Source of the DNA: Elusimicrobiota bacterium
GTDB taxonomy: Bacteria; Elusimicrobiota; Elusimicrobia; FEN-1173
Reading direction: 5' to 3'
Length of the DNA stretch: 64,000 nt
Assembly (NCBI GenBank): GCA_016715645.1
Contig: JADJZR010000006.1
Span: 1-64,000 of the forward strand
The number at the start of each line of letters is the position of its first letter. Position 1 is the stretch's first letter. Both the position numbers and the translations under genes were made by a program. This document shows positions 50,975-57,741 of this stretch, piece by piece. Below the pieces are notes generated by a model. That model was not told the origin of the DNA. It worked only from the letters and a program-made list of their open reading frames with translations, and searched no databases.

Positions 50975-51002
50975 GTTTAATTTTAAAGCTTTAAAATTAA
51001 AC
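50975..51002. promoter_or_regulatory. 28-bp perfect palindrome upstream of the second ATPase
   Basis: A perfect 28-bp palindrome centred on AAAGCTTT with outer ends GTTTAA/TTAAAC covers the -35 region of the minus-strand promoter (-10 TACGAT at 50964-50959). It is a strong operator candidate, probably for a repressor encoded elsewhere or lost. Confidence 0.65.
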
Positions 51003-51013
51003 TTTATTCCTTG

Positions 51014-51070
51014 CCGCTAAACGCCACACCGTCCACCTCAAAAGGTCCCGCCGCCCGCCACCGGAAGAAG
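51014..51070 (+). pseudogene. 3' remnant resembling the DUF4338 gene at 53.3 kb
   Basis: AAACGCCACACCGTCCACCT and the following CGCCGCCCGCCACCGG parallel the end of the DUF4338 remnant (AAACGCCACACTTCCGACCT, then CGCCGGCCGCCC). Only about 55 bp are alignable by eye. Confidence 0.4.
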
Positions 51071-51219
51071 CCTCGTCCCGGCTATTTTTTATTGGGAGAA
51101 AAACCGGGTGGCCGAAACCTTGTAGGCGTTTTTTCCAGCGAGAGAAGCCACGCAATAACAATAGACTCCATTCGCCGGTTTAGCATGAGCCAACGCTACA
51201 TCAAATGGGTTTTAATGTC

Positions 51220-51276
51220 GACTAAAATGAACGATTGTGCGTTTTAGTCCGACTAAAACGATCATTCATTTTGGTC
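51220..51276. promoter_or_regulatory. Nested palindrome (cruciform-like)
   Basis: Outer arms GACTAAAATGAACGAT (51220-51235) and ATCATTCATTTTGGTC (51261-51276) enclose a second near-perfect palindrome GTTTTAGTCCGACTAAAAC (51241-51259). The repeated GACTAAAA unit occurs three times with both orientations. It could be a regulatory site for a lost gene or a replication/recombination structure; no gene flanks it closely. Confidence 0.5.
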
Positions 51277-51307
51277 TGGCTCCCCTCTTGGGAGGCAGGT
51301 CGCAGAG

Positions 51308-51383
51308 CTCCCGGCGGTTTCCGGCCTAGCGGCCTTCAACCATTTCTCGGGCTCCCATGCCCGAGTCACACCAACCCCGGGGG
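51308..51383 (+). repeat. Long intergenic repeat, copy 1
   Basis: Core CGGTTTCCGGCCTAGCGGCC followed by TTCAACCATTTCTCGGGCTC and CCGAGTCACACCAA. The same series occurs at 58275-58425 on this strand and at 55660-55739 on the opposite strand. The whole stretch from 51071 to 51600 holds no gene, only this repeat, the nested palindrome above and composite repeat copy B (51511-51597). Confidence 0.75.
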
Positions 51384-51510
51384 CGGTCTCTCCCACGAGA
51401 CATTTCCGCTAGCGCGGTCACCAGAGGCGCTGATGCGAGGGCAGGTGGAGGGGTCTGGGCTGTTGCCTGTTTCATTATAAAGATTCAGGCTTCGTCCATG
51501 TCCGTTTGTC

Positions 51511-51597
51511 CTTCATTCCGACCAACTCCAAGCCGCAATGTCGTGAGTGGTCGACCCCCTGAACATGTCCGGTAAGTCAATTAGTATACTCCGTCCC
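51511..51597. repeat. Composite intergenic repeat, copy B
   Basis: CTTCATTCCG, then AACTCCAAGCCGCAATG, then GAACATGTCCGGTAAGTCAA continuing to TTAGTATACTCCG. It parallels copy A at 46791-46897 in order and spacing with about ten changes and small deletions. Confidence 0.7.
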
Positions 51598-51641
51598 TGT
51601 TACCCGTTAACAGTTATTCCACGAATCAATGCTCCCCCGCC

Positions 51642-51884
51642 TTGGGGGACCTGAGCAACGGGACCGATACCGGTTACGTGGTTGGGGGATCGACGGTTCT
51701 GTGGGGTCATAGCTGGACGGTGGCGGAGACCACCAGCACGACGCCACCGAACGCGACCACGGTGACGTGCGCAACGACCACGCAAACGCCGGGGACAGTG
51801 GAATCGACGTCACCGCTCAGTAAGGAAAGCTACGCTGATCAATTGAATGAACCGCGATTTGGTTCTGCTGACAAAACAGAATAA
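51642..51884 (+). pseudogene. Fragment of an FN3/NHL-type surface-protein gene
   Basis: GGSTVLWGHSWTVAETTS parallels YSAGGSTDLWGRSWTVAETTS in the large surface protein at 59.2 kb. The fragment has no start, signal peptide or complete domain and continues into unrelated Thr-rich sequence. It begins about 40 nt after repeat copy B, so the repeat probably marks a deletion or insertion junction. Confidence 0.6.
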
Positions 51885-51917
51885 CGGAGTTCCCATGAGG
51901 TCGGCGTTGTCCCCGCC

Positions 51918-51946
51918 TTGACATGTAGTGATGTTTACGTTACAAT
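51918..51946 (+). promoter_or_regulatory. Promoter of the HigBA-like pair
   Basis: Perfect TTGACA (51918-51923), 17-nt spacer, TACAAT (51941-51946). The -10 ends 6 nt before the GTG start at 51953; predicted leaderless. Confidence 0.8.
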
Positions 51947-51952
51947 AAAGGC

Positions 51953-52282
51953 GTGCGCGATCAACTTGAGGTATTACGATATCAGATGGTTGATGGGGAA
52001 CAACCCTACACAGCCTGGGTGCGTGGACTTAAGGACCGTCGTGCGGCGAACCTCATTCAAGCTCGCGTGGACCGGTTGGAGAGCGGGTACTTTGGAACCG
52101 TGCGCCACATTGATGGAAAAGTTTGGGAAATGAAGATTGATTTTGGGCCTGGCTATCGCGTGTATTATCTTCGGGATGGCCATCGTATCGTGATCCTCCT
52201 AAGCGGAGGAGACAAAAGCTCGCAAGAGAGGGACATCCGCCGCGCGGGACAATACGCGGCCGATTACGGGAGGAGAAAATGA
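51953..52282 (+). CDS. higB: RelE/HigB-family toxin (addiction module killer type)
   Basis: 109 residues from GTG 51953. The sequence GKVWEMKIDFGPGYRVYYLR, then RIVILLSGGDKSSQERDIRR is the signature of the phage-derived Gp49-like/HigB toxin group (TIGR02683 style), predicted ribosome-dependent mRNA interferases. It is the first gene of the pair, the usual HigBA order, and its stop overlaps the antitoxin ATG. No defects are visible. Confidence 0.88.
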   Translation: MRDQLEVLRYQMVDGEQPYTAWVRGLKDRRAANLIQARVDRLESGYFGTVRHIDGKVWEMKIDFGPGYRVYYLRDGHRIVILLSGGDKSSQERDIRRAGQYAADYGRRK

Positions 52283-52602
52283 ATCGATTGCCGCCTTACG
52301 TTTCACACGCCGATGAACGGATCAAAGAGCTTCGGGATCCGGAGGAAGCGATGCATTACCTGAACGCGTGCGCGCAAATTGCTTTCGAGGAAGGAGAACC
52401 GGACACTATTCTGATGGGGATTTACAACGTGGCCCGGGCCCAAGGTCTCACCACCATCGCCAAACGGGCCCATCTCCATCGTGAGACGCTCAGCCGGATG
52501 CTCTCAAAAAAAGGGAATCCGGAATGGAATAGTTTGTTTCGGTTGTTGAAGGCGCTTAAAGTAAAAACAAGATTTGAAACAATCACACTCGCCGCCGCGT
52601 AA
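52279..52602 (+). CDS. higA: HigA-like antitoxin (addiction module antidote type)
   Basis: 107 residues. DPEEAMHYLNACAQIAFEEG precedes a helix-turn-helix (MGIYNVARAQGLTTIAKRAH, then LHRETLSRMLSKKGNPEWNS) ending in LLKALKVKTRFETI. This is the TIGR02684-type antidote paired with the Gp49-like toxin. It should neutralise the toxin and repress the promoter. The pair looks complete and is a plausible functional toxin-antitoxin module. Confidence 0.88.
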   Translation: MNRLPPYVSHADERIKELRDPEEAMHYLNACAQIAFEEGEPDTILMGIYNVARAQGLTTIAKRAHLHRETLSRMLSKKGNPEWNSLFRLLKALKVKTRFETITLAAA

Positions 52603-52612
52603 GTTTGTGCTT

Positions 52613-52790
52613 GGTTGCTGACAGAGACAAAGGAATCGATCAATCAATTTCTTGTGCCTTACCCAACCTTCGGGCACCATTGCCGCGATGTCGCTTGCGT
52701 CCTTGGCATTGAATCGTTTCAATTTGGAAATCACAACGTTAGCAACATCCAGGACGTCTATTTCAAAATGATTAAGGCGGCGGTTCCCTC
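52613..52790 (-). pseudogene. C-terminal fragment of a DUF6036-like nucleotidyltransferase
   Basis: Minus-strand HFEIDVLDVANVVISKLKRF, then NAKDASDIAAMVPEGWVRHK resembles the end of DUF6036-type proteins (V..PEDL..SKL.R...KD..DI). There is no N-terminal nucleotidyltransferase part. Assignment is tentative. Confidence 0.4.
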
Positions 52791-52844
52791 TTGTCCATTC
52801 CTGACAAGGACGGGAATCGTAGTCCCCAACACTGGCGGGAAAAA

Positions 52845-53343
52845 GGCTCAAATACCTTGTCCATGCCGCGGATGGACGATTGTTGGCCACCCTCGGATGG
52901 AGTTTCCCGGTCTGGAAACAGAAACCCCGCGATCGCGCCATCGGCAGTACCCCCGCGCTTAGACGTCGGAACCTCTCCCTCATCGCCAACAACAATCGGT
53001 TCCTTATCCTTTCCTGGGTCCGCGTGCCTCACCTCGCCTCCCATATCCTCTCCCGGGACTGAACTCTTCGCAATGGCCATCCCATCCTGCTACCGGAAAC
53101 GTTCATCGACCCCCGACGATTCACCGGCGCCTGTTATCGGGCCCCCAACGACTGGCCGAACGGTTGGAAGAAAAAATTCTTGGCGCTGCAAGTGCGAAAC
53201 GTCAAGCCATCGAACGCCTCCGCCGCCAAAAACGCCGACGCGGCCGGCGCGCCCGGGAAAAAATGCTCGCCGACAAACGCCACACTTCCGACCTCAAAGA
53301 ACCCCGCCGGCCGCCCTTTGAAGAAACGGAGTCTCCGTCATCT
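52845..53343 (+). pseudogene. Decayed DUF4338 (Druantia DruA-like) gene
   Basis: Frame 1 reads KRLKYLVHAADGRLLATLGW, then RRRNLSLIANNNRFLILSWV and RVPHLASHILSRD, then stops at 53062. Continuing in another frame are NGHPILLPETFIDPRRFTGA and CYRAPNDWPNGWKKKF. NNxRFLIL.WV.VP.LASH.L and (L/P)ETF(V/I)DP.RF.G.CYRA.N are diagnostic of DUF4338, the domain of DruA and of transposon-linked relatives. The N-terminus is missing, at least one frameshift is present, and the expected VG.T.GRG motif after YRA is absent. Most likely a transposon-associated copy rather than a defence gene. Confidence 0.65.
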
Positions 53344-53356
53344 GGCGAAAAATGAC

Positions 53357-53425
53357 AAGTCAATTAGTATACTCCGTCCCCGATAATAACGGGGCCTTGA
53401 CTTATGTATATATCAAACATATACT
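53357..53425 (+). promoter_or_regulatory. Repeat copy C and promoter of the BrnT-like gene
   Basis: AAGTCAATTAGTATACTCCG (53357-53376) is the third copy of the short repeat. The promoter is TTGACT (53397-53402), 17-nt spacer, TATACT (53420-53425); the -10 ends 6 nt before ATG 53432. The spacer contains TATGTATATATCAAACATAT, a likely autoregulatory inverted repeat. Confidence 0.75.
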
Positions 53426-53431
53426 TGTCTT

Positions 53432-53743
53432 ATGCTTGATTATTACGCTCTCTTGCTGGGATGTGCCGGATTTGAATGGGACAAAGGAAATTTAGACAAG
53501 AATTGGCTCAAGCACCGAGTCGCGCCGTATGAGTGCGAACAGATCTTTTTCAATCAGCCGTTGATTGTGGCTGAGGACGAGAGGCATTCTCGGAGCGAAC
53601 CGAGGTTCTTCGCTCTTGGACAGACCGACGCCGGCAGACCTCTATTTGCCGTATTTACGGTACGACGCCATTTGATTCGTGTCATTTCCGCGCGGGACAT
53701 GAGCGCCAAAGAACGGGGGGCTTACAAAAACCATGAAGAATAA
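53432..53743 (+). CDS. brnT: BrnT-family toxin
   Basis: 103 residues. GFEWDKGNLDKNWLKHRVAP, then YECEQIFFNQPLIVAEDERH and FTVRRHLIRVISARDMSAKE follow the BrnT pattern (FEWD..K...N..KHGV...EA..VF........D..H....R....G......L..V.T.R....R.ISAR). BrnT is a RelE-fold ribonuclease. The gene overlaps its antitoxin by 11 nt and has its own promoter. It looks intact. Confidence 0.87.
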   Translation: MLDYYALLLGCAGFEWDKGNLDKNWLKHRVAPYECEQIFFNQPLIVAEDERHSRSEPRFFALGQTDAGRPLFAVFTVRRHLIRVISARDMSAKERGAYKNHEE

Positions 53744-54008
53744 AATCCCACAATTCAAGAACGAAGCGGAGGAGCGGGCCTTCTGGTCTTCCCACGACTC
53801 CACGGAGTTCGTTGATTGGAACAAGGCCCGCAAGACCGTGTTGGCCAAGTTAAGGCCATCTGTTAAGTCCATTTCCATCCGTCTTCCTGAATCCATGCTT
53901 GAGGAACTCAGGCTGTTAGCCAATAAACGAGATGTCCCCTATCAGTCTCTTTTGAAAATGTATCTGGCTGACCGGCTCGAATCTGAACTAAAGCATTCAC
54001 ACGCCTAG
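53733..54008 (+). CDS. brnA: CopG-type antitoxin (BrnA-like)
   Basis: 91 residues. IPQFKNEAEERAFWSSHDST, then EFVDWNKARKT is the CopG_antitoxin N-terminus, and SVKSISIRLPESMLEELRLL, then ANKRDVPYQSLLKMYLADRL is the ribbon-helix-helix with the VPYQSL motif. It neutralises the upstream toxin and represses the operon. An integron-like half-site begins 4 nt after its stop. Confidence 0.87.
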   Translation: MKNKIPQFKNEAEERAFWSSHDSTEFVDWNKARKTVLAKLRPSVKSISIRLPESMLEELRLLANKRDVPYQSLLKMYLADRLESELKHSHA

Positions 54009-54011
54009 ATC

Positions 54012-54044
54012 GCCCAACAAGGCGCTCCAGCCGACGCGGGCACG
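54012..54044 (+). other. attC-like half-site after the BrnTA pair
   Basis: GCCCAACAAGGCGCTCCAGC followed by CGACGCGGGCACG matches the left half of common integron attC sites (RYYYAAC box and inner arm). The complementary right half with GTTRRRY was not found within 150 nt. It may be a relic of a gene-cassette origin for the TA pair. Confidence 0.45.
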
Positions 54045-54556
54045 GGTGGCTCCAGGGGTATAGTTGCATGACCAACGTTTTGTTTCAACCGCCATCCGTC
54101 CTCGCACCTTGAAATCGCCTCGAATCTGGGGCACAAAAAAACCCATTCTATGCCGTAGCTGGGAAATTCCGTAAGACCGAGAACAACTAACAATACAATT
54201 AAGCAAGACGGTCCGTGTGCCACGAGAAGTATCAACTGTGTTCCTGATGAGGGAAGGCCCCTCGGCGTCGGCTTGCACGAGCAGGTGTCAAACTCGCCTT
54301 GAGCGTCTTGGTCGAAAAGGACCGGTCGTGAGCGTGAAAGTGAGGTGAAGGCAGAGGAGATGAGCGAAAGCAAACCGCTAAACATGCGTCGAAATTATTT
54401 AGATGATGTTAAAACCAGAGTCTGGACGTGAACTCTGGGACGAGCATGGCGGAAGCGTGCGTATGGGCCTCCTCAATTACTCTACGGCTAATCACAGGCA
54501 CTTGAAAACAGGCGGAGGGGATCGACGGAGTGGGGGAGCGGAAAAGGGAGGGGATT
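54045..54556. other. Gene-free stretch
   Basis: About 510 nt with several overlapping open frames on both strands but no ribosome-binding site, recognisable domain or plausible codon pattern. No repeat shared with the rest of the window was recognised. It may be the degraded remainder of a cassette or insertion. Confidence 0.45.
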
Positions 54557-55246
54557 TCAGGCAGGGGCGGTCAGGAGAGTGTGGAGATCGATGTCGGTCG
54601 TTGGGTCCAGACCTTTGAGGACTTTCTTTTGCCAGGGGGAGGGGAGGCGGTTGAAGGTTTTATGGATGCGTGGAGCATCGCCTTTTTGGATGAGGGCGCG
54701 GAGAAGGTCGACGGCCATTTGGTGATCTTTGATGGATTTGTCTTTGTTTTTGCGGCGTTGGGCAATGATTAATTTATGGAGAGAGAAAGGGGCGGGGTGA
54801 GGAAGTGTAATCGTGAAATCCTCAACATCCGCTTGGATGACGTCGTCCATGAGGAGGGTTGGGAATCGTAGAGCGACGGCGTTCATCCCCAATTTCGGGA
54901 GCGCCACGGGATCATCTTGGCCCGCGCCACGTTCGGGAACCAGGAACTCCAAGACCAAGTCGGGGTGATTGAGACGGAGCAAACCATTCGAGTTGCGCAC
55001 CACGGTAAAACCCAAGTCTTCGACCAAGCGCGGGACGTCAACCACTTCTTTGAATTTCGAGGGACGCGGAACGAGGAAATCAATGTCCCGCGTTCGGAGA
55101 GAGGGGAGGTCCACACCCGTAGAACGAAAAAATCCCTCGTAGAAAACCACGCACCAACTGCCGATCAGCACCAGATGGTCCAGGAGGCCGGCACGGTTAA
55201 ACCGACGGAGGATGTTGAGGCAAAGATCAAATTGGCTCTTTTCCAC
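54557..55246 (-). CDS. Nucleotidyltransferase-fold protein (NTP_transf_8-like), TA candidate
   Basis: 229 residues. The nucleotidyltransferase-type motif is LVLIGSWCVVFYEGFF followed by LRTRDIDFLVPRP (GS...D-x-D); then NGLLRLNHPDLVLEFLVPE and PFSLHKLIIAQRRKNKDKSI, then KDHQMAVDLL, typical of the NTP_transf_8/AbiEii-like superfamily where a Lys-rich loop precedes D..DL. It overlaps the upstream small gene by 20 nt. The pairing and fold suggest a toxin-antitoxin-like function, but this is inference. Confidence 0.7.
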   Translation of the reverse strand: MEKSQFDLCLNILRRFNRAGLLDHLVLIGSWCVVFYEGFFRSTGVDLPSLRTRDIDFLVPRPSKFKEVVDVPRLVEDLGFTVVRNSNGLLRLNHPDLVLEFLVPERGAGQDDPVALPKLGMNAVALRFPTLLMDDVIQADVEDFTITLPHPAPFSLHKLIIAQRRKNKDKSIKDHQMAVDLLRALIQKGDAPRIHKTFNRLPSPWQKKVLKGLDPTTDIDLHTLLTAPA

Positions 55247-55550
55247 GGAGCACTCCCTTCAGATACCGGATTTGTATTTTAACGCGGGAGAGAAGATGGC
55301 GAAGCTGAGCCCGCTTTTTCTTGGCGGCGGCATAGTCGCGTTTCTTGTCGTCGGGAATCTGGCCAAGATAAAGAGATTTCACACGCCCCTTTTCACGTTT
55401 GACCAGGTACACATAGGGACGGCCAGAAATGACCCGTTTCACCAGGCACCCCACGGGCAATTGACGCAAATCTCGTTCGTACGCTGTTTTCATGCGAGAG
55501 GAACGACGGAGCTCTTCCGCTAAAACACCTTTGATGGGGCCGCGTGCCAT
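55227..55550 (-). CDS. Small basic partner protein of the nucleotidyltransferase
   Basis: 107 residues from ATG 55550: RRSSRMKTAYERDLRQLPVG, then CLVKRVISGRPYVYLVKREK and VKSLYLGQIPDDKKRDYAAA. The beta-hairpin PYVYL...VKSLYLG and the basic coiled C-terminus resemble small proteins found ahead of NTP_transf_8 genes. Its promoter is covered by a perfect inverted repeat, so autoregulation by this protein is likely, as for an antitoxin. No named family. Confidence 0.65.
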   Translation of the reverse strand: MARGPIKGVLAEELRRSSRMKTAYERDLRQLPVGCLVKRVISGRPYVYLVKREKGRVKSLYLGQIPDDKKRDYAAAKKKRAQLRHLLSRVKIQIRYLKGVLRGKEPI

Positions 55551-55557
55551 GGAGTTA

Positions 55558-55601
55558 TTTTACATAACAAAATATAAAAATACAATGCTTGTTATGTAAA
55601 A
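55558..55601 (-). promoter_or_regulatory. Operator/promoter of the nucleotidyltransferase pair
   Basis: TTTTACATAACAA (55558-55570) and TTGTTATGTAAAA (55589-55601) are perfect 13-bp inverted arms 18 nt apart. On the minus strand TTTACA (55600-55595) and TATATT fit a promoter inside the arms, ending just before ATG 55550. Confidence 0.7.
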
Positions 55602-55659
55602 GATAAATCGCCTTCCCGATGCTCTACGAATGTCCGCCTTTTGCGTTCTCTTATGCCCC

Positions 55660-55739
55660 CTACAGTGGGAGCCCGAGAAATGGTTGAAGGCCGCCAGGCC
55701 GGAAACCACCGGGAGCTCTGCGACCGGCCTCCCAACAAG
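55660..55739 (-). repeat. Long intergenic repeat, copy 3 (minus strand)
   Basis: Reverse complement of the series at 51308 and 58275 (GGTGGTTTCCGGCCTGGCGG onward). It begins exactly where the YhcG-like protein sequence stops matching its family (after RHIDLV), so its insertion or recombination truncated that gene. Confidence 0.75.
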
Positions 55740-56370
55740 ATCAATGTGCCGGTCCTGTTCACCTAAACGAAGGTGCTTCTGTCTGGCAACGAAAGCAAAG
55801 CCATTTCCTAACTCCAGAAGAAACCGTTGGAGGTGAGTGATGATGGCTCGCTCCAGATCGGATTCGTGGAATGAGGCCGTGTCCGGCAATCCCAAAAACT
55901 CCAAGACATAAGGATTCTTGAGTTGGTCAGCGGCAGACGATACGACGACGGGGAGGGTCCGGCCCTCGGTCAGCATTTTCTCGGGTTTGCGGCTCTTGAG
56001 AATACGTTCGTATTAGAAGGACTGGATTTGCCGTTCCAACGTTCTTTTGTCCCACCCGCCCACGACGGCCTCCCGCTCGCAAAAATCGCGGGCTTTCTGA
56101 TGCTCCACCCGCATCAAGGCACAATAATGCGACCAGGAAAGTTGCGCAGAGAAGCCCGACAGGGGTTCGTTGCGCGCCAGAATTTTCTGGGCTGAGACCG
56201 TCAATTCCGCACCCCTTGGGCGGGGAGCGCCGGAGGGGTGAGATTCCATACCCGTTGGGTATGGAATTGTGATGCGTTCACGATAGACAAGATAGAACTT
56301 TCTGAACCACTGAAGATTAATAACTGAAAATCCCTGCCCGCACCGCTCTGTTAATCGCTGTGAGAGATTT
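55735..56370 (-). pseudogene. YhcG/DUF1016 nuclease-like gene, broken and truncated
   Basis: Reading on the minus strand: LVNLSQRLTERCGQGFSVIN, then LQWFRKFYLVYRER; an insert (about 30 residues) that looks like repeat-derived sequence; FSAQLSWSHYCALMRVEHQK and WDKRTLERQIQSF; an in-frame TAA at 56013-56015 where the family has Tyr; YERILKSRKPEKM; NPYVLEFLGLPDTASFHESD and LERAIITHLQRFLLELGNGF; RQKHLRLGEQDRHIDLV. All parts are in one frame. The N-terminal edge abuts a foldback repeat (56385-56450) and the catalytic C-terminus is replaced by a repeat, so the gene is dead. Confidence 0.75.
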
Positions 56371-56384
56371 ACAAGGGAAAATCT

Positions 56385-56452
56385 TTGTTTCCCTTCCCCT
56401 CTTGGGGGAAGGTGCTCCGAAGGAGCGGATGAGGGAGCTGAGTGGTTACGAA
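56385..56452. repeat. Foldback repeat related to the 41.2-kb element
   Basis: CTTCCCCTCTTGGGGGAAGG (56396-56415), GCTCCGAAGGAGC (56418-56430) and GATGAGGGAGCTGAGTGGTT followed by ACG. The end GAGTGGTTACGAAAAAT corresponds to the terminal repeat TTTTTGTAACT..C.CAG of the element at 41183-41370. Confidence 0.65.
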
Positions 56453-56454
56453 AA

Positions 56455-56862
56455 ATGGTGACATTGGGCATAAGACTCCTCTATCTCCCCGCGGGGGGGG
56501 AGCGGGTCGTTATTTGGTATTGGACCCTTGTTCGGGCCCTGCCTTTATTGTCGTGGGCGTTGAACGCGGGGGCGGCGAGCAAAACGATTTCATCGACGGA
56601 AACGGTGGCCACGGACCTGGGCACGGCCTGGGGCGGCACGTTCACGGCCGCGAATTTGGCGGCCCAAACCGGATACGCCAACACGGGCACTAACGCCGTG
56701 GCGTCTGGGACGCTGAGCGGATTTTCGTTTTCGTCGATTTCATCGAACGCGGGAATCGAGGGCAACACAGTGAACATCGAAGCGTCGGAGACCCACACGG
56801 GCGTGACCGGGCTGTTTCGGGCACCGTCGGCCGAACCCAAAACCGTCGGGCGGTTGTGCTGA
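56455..56862 (+). pseudogene. Truncated 5' copy of the FN3/NHL surface-protein gene
   Basis: The protein includes LVRALPLLSWALNAGAASKT, then TAWGGTFTAANLAAQTGYAN and TGTNAVASGTLSGFSFSSIS, closely parallel to the first 110 residues of the large gene at 59169. After FRAPSAEPKTVGRLC it ends abruptly at a repeat (56865). The signal-peptide frame differs from the other copy by one base within a G-run (56503-56510). A leftover of gene duplication. Confidence 0.8.
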
Positions 56863-56864
56863 TC

Positions 56865-56931
56865 ATTCCATAAGAGGGGAGCCGGAATTGGGATTGCCGA
56901 AGAATGCAAATTCAAGACTTGACCCCACCAC
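56865..56931. repeat. GAGCCGGAATTGGG repeat, copy 1
   Basis: ATTCCATAAGAGGGGAGCCG, then GAATTGGGATTGCCGAAGAA, then TTCAAGACTTGACCCCACCA. An almost identical copy at 58916-58983 truncates a different secreted-protein gene, and a shorter TCAAGATTTGACTCCACC lies at 57034-57051. The core TCAAGACTTGA is palindromic. Confidence 0.8.
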
Positions 56932-57069
56932 CCTTCGGCTTAGGCGGGCCTTTCGTCTTTGACTCTCCGTCCGCAAGAAGAACCTTGACGACGCGCGTCT
57001 GCGAGGGGGAGGATTCTCGGCTAAGAGTATAAAGTCAAGATTTGACTCCACCGCCCCCGACCATTACTT

Positions 57070-57109
57070 ATCTTTGTCACGAATATTGTGTATTATTCGT
57101 GACAAAGAT
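57070..57109 (+). promoter_or_regulatory. Operator of the AbiE pair
   Basis: ATCTTTGTCACGAATA (57070-57085) and TATTCGTGACAAAGAT (57094-57109) are perfect 16-bp inverted arms around an 8-nt spacer. The site contains an extended -10 (TGTGTATTAT) and lies 11 nt before ATG 57121. AbiEi antitoxins are known to bind inverted repeats at their own promoters, so this is the expected operator. Confidence 0.8.
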
Positions 57110-57120
57110 ATGGTGAGAGA

Positions 57121-57741
57121 ATGACAAAGAACGTCGCGGAAAATACGCTTGCCCGGATTGTTCGTCTTGGCAAAGGGGCTGTCTTTACGCCAAAAGATTT
57201 TCTTGACCTTGCAAGCCATGAAACGGTGAGACAGACGCTTTGGCGCTTGGCCAAGGAAGGGAAGATTCGTCGATTGTTGCGCGGGGTGTATGAATACCCC
57301 ATGTTCAGTAAAATGATGAATGCCCCCGCCGCACCGGCCCCTGATGCGATCGCACATGCCATCGCCCACACCCATGGGTGGACGATCGTTCCAACAGGCC
57401 CAACGGCGCTGAACAGGCTGGGCCTGTCAACACAGGTCCCGGCCCACTGGCAGTATTTAAGCGATGGACCATCGAAGAATTACACATGGGCGGGGGGGAC
57501 TCTCGTTCTGAAACATCGAACAAACAAGGAAACAGCAACGCTTTCTCCAAAAACGGCGCTCTTGGTTCAAGCATTGAAATCGTTAGGAACGGATAACATC
57601 GATGCATCAACGGTGGCAACGCTCCGCTCCAAATTCAACTCAAAGGAACGGGCCCGCGCGCTCAAAGAAGCGCGCTATGTCACATCCTGGGTCTATGAGA
57701 TTATTAAACAGTTGGCATTGAAGGATACCCCCCATGCGTGA
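57121..57741 (+). CDS. abiEi: AbiEi-family antitoxin/transcriptional regulator
   Basis: 206 residues. An N-terminal winged helix (AENTLARIVRLGKGAVFTPK, then TVRQTLWRLAKEGKIRRLLR and GVYEYP) is followed by APDAIAHAIAHTHGWTIVPT, then GPTALNRLGLSTQ, the DUF6088/AbiEi signature. It represses the operon and neutralises the nucleotidyltransferase toxin AbiEii encoded downstream with an 8-nt overlap. It looks complete. Confidence 0.87.
   Translation: MTKNVAENTLARIVRLGKGAVFTPKDFLDLASHETVRQTLWRLAKEGKIRRLLRGVYEYPMFSKMMNAPAAPAPDAIAHAIAHTHGWTIVPTGPTALNRLGLSTQVPAHWQYLSDGPSKNYTWAGGTLVLKHRTNKETATLSPKTALLVQALKSLGTDNIDASTVATLRSKFNSKERARALKEARYVTSWVYEIIKQLALKDTPHA

Noticed and set aside
52845..53343. Druantia defence system
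   Set aside because: Only a broken DUF4338 fragment is present; none of the other Druantia genes, in particular the large helicase, is nearby.
54005..54385. 126-codon minus-strand open frame after the BrnTA pair
   Set aside because: No ribosome-binding site, low-complexity composition, and it covers the attC-like half-site; no family resemblance.
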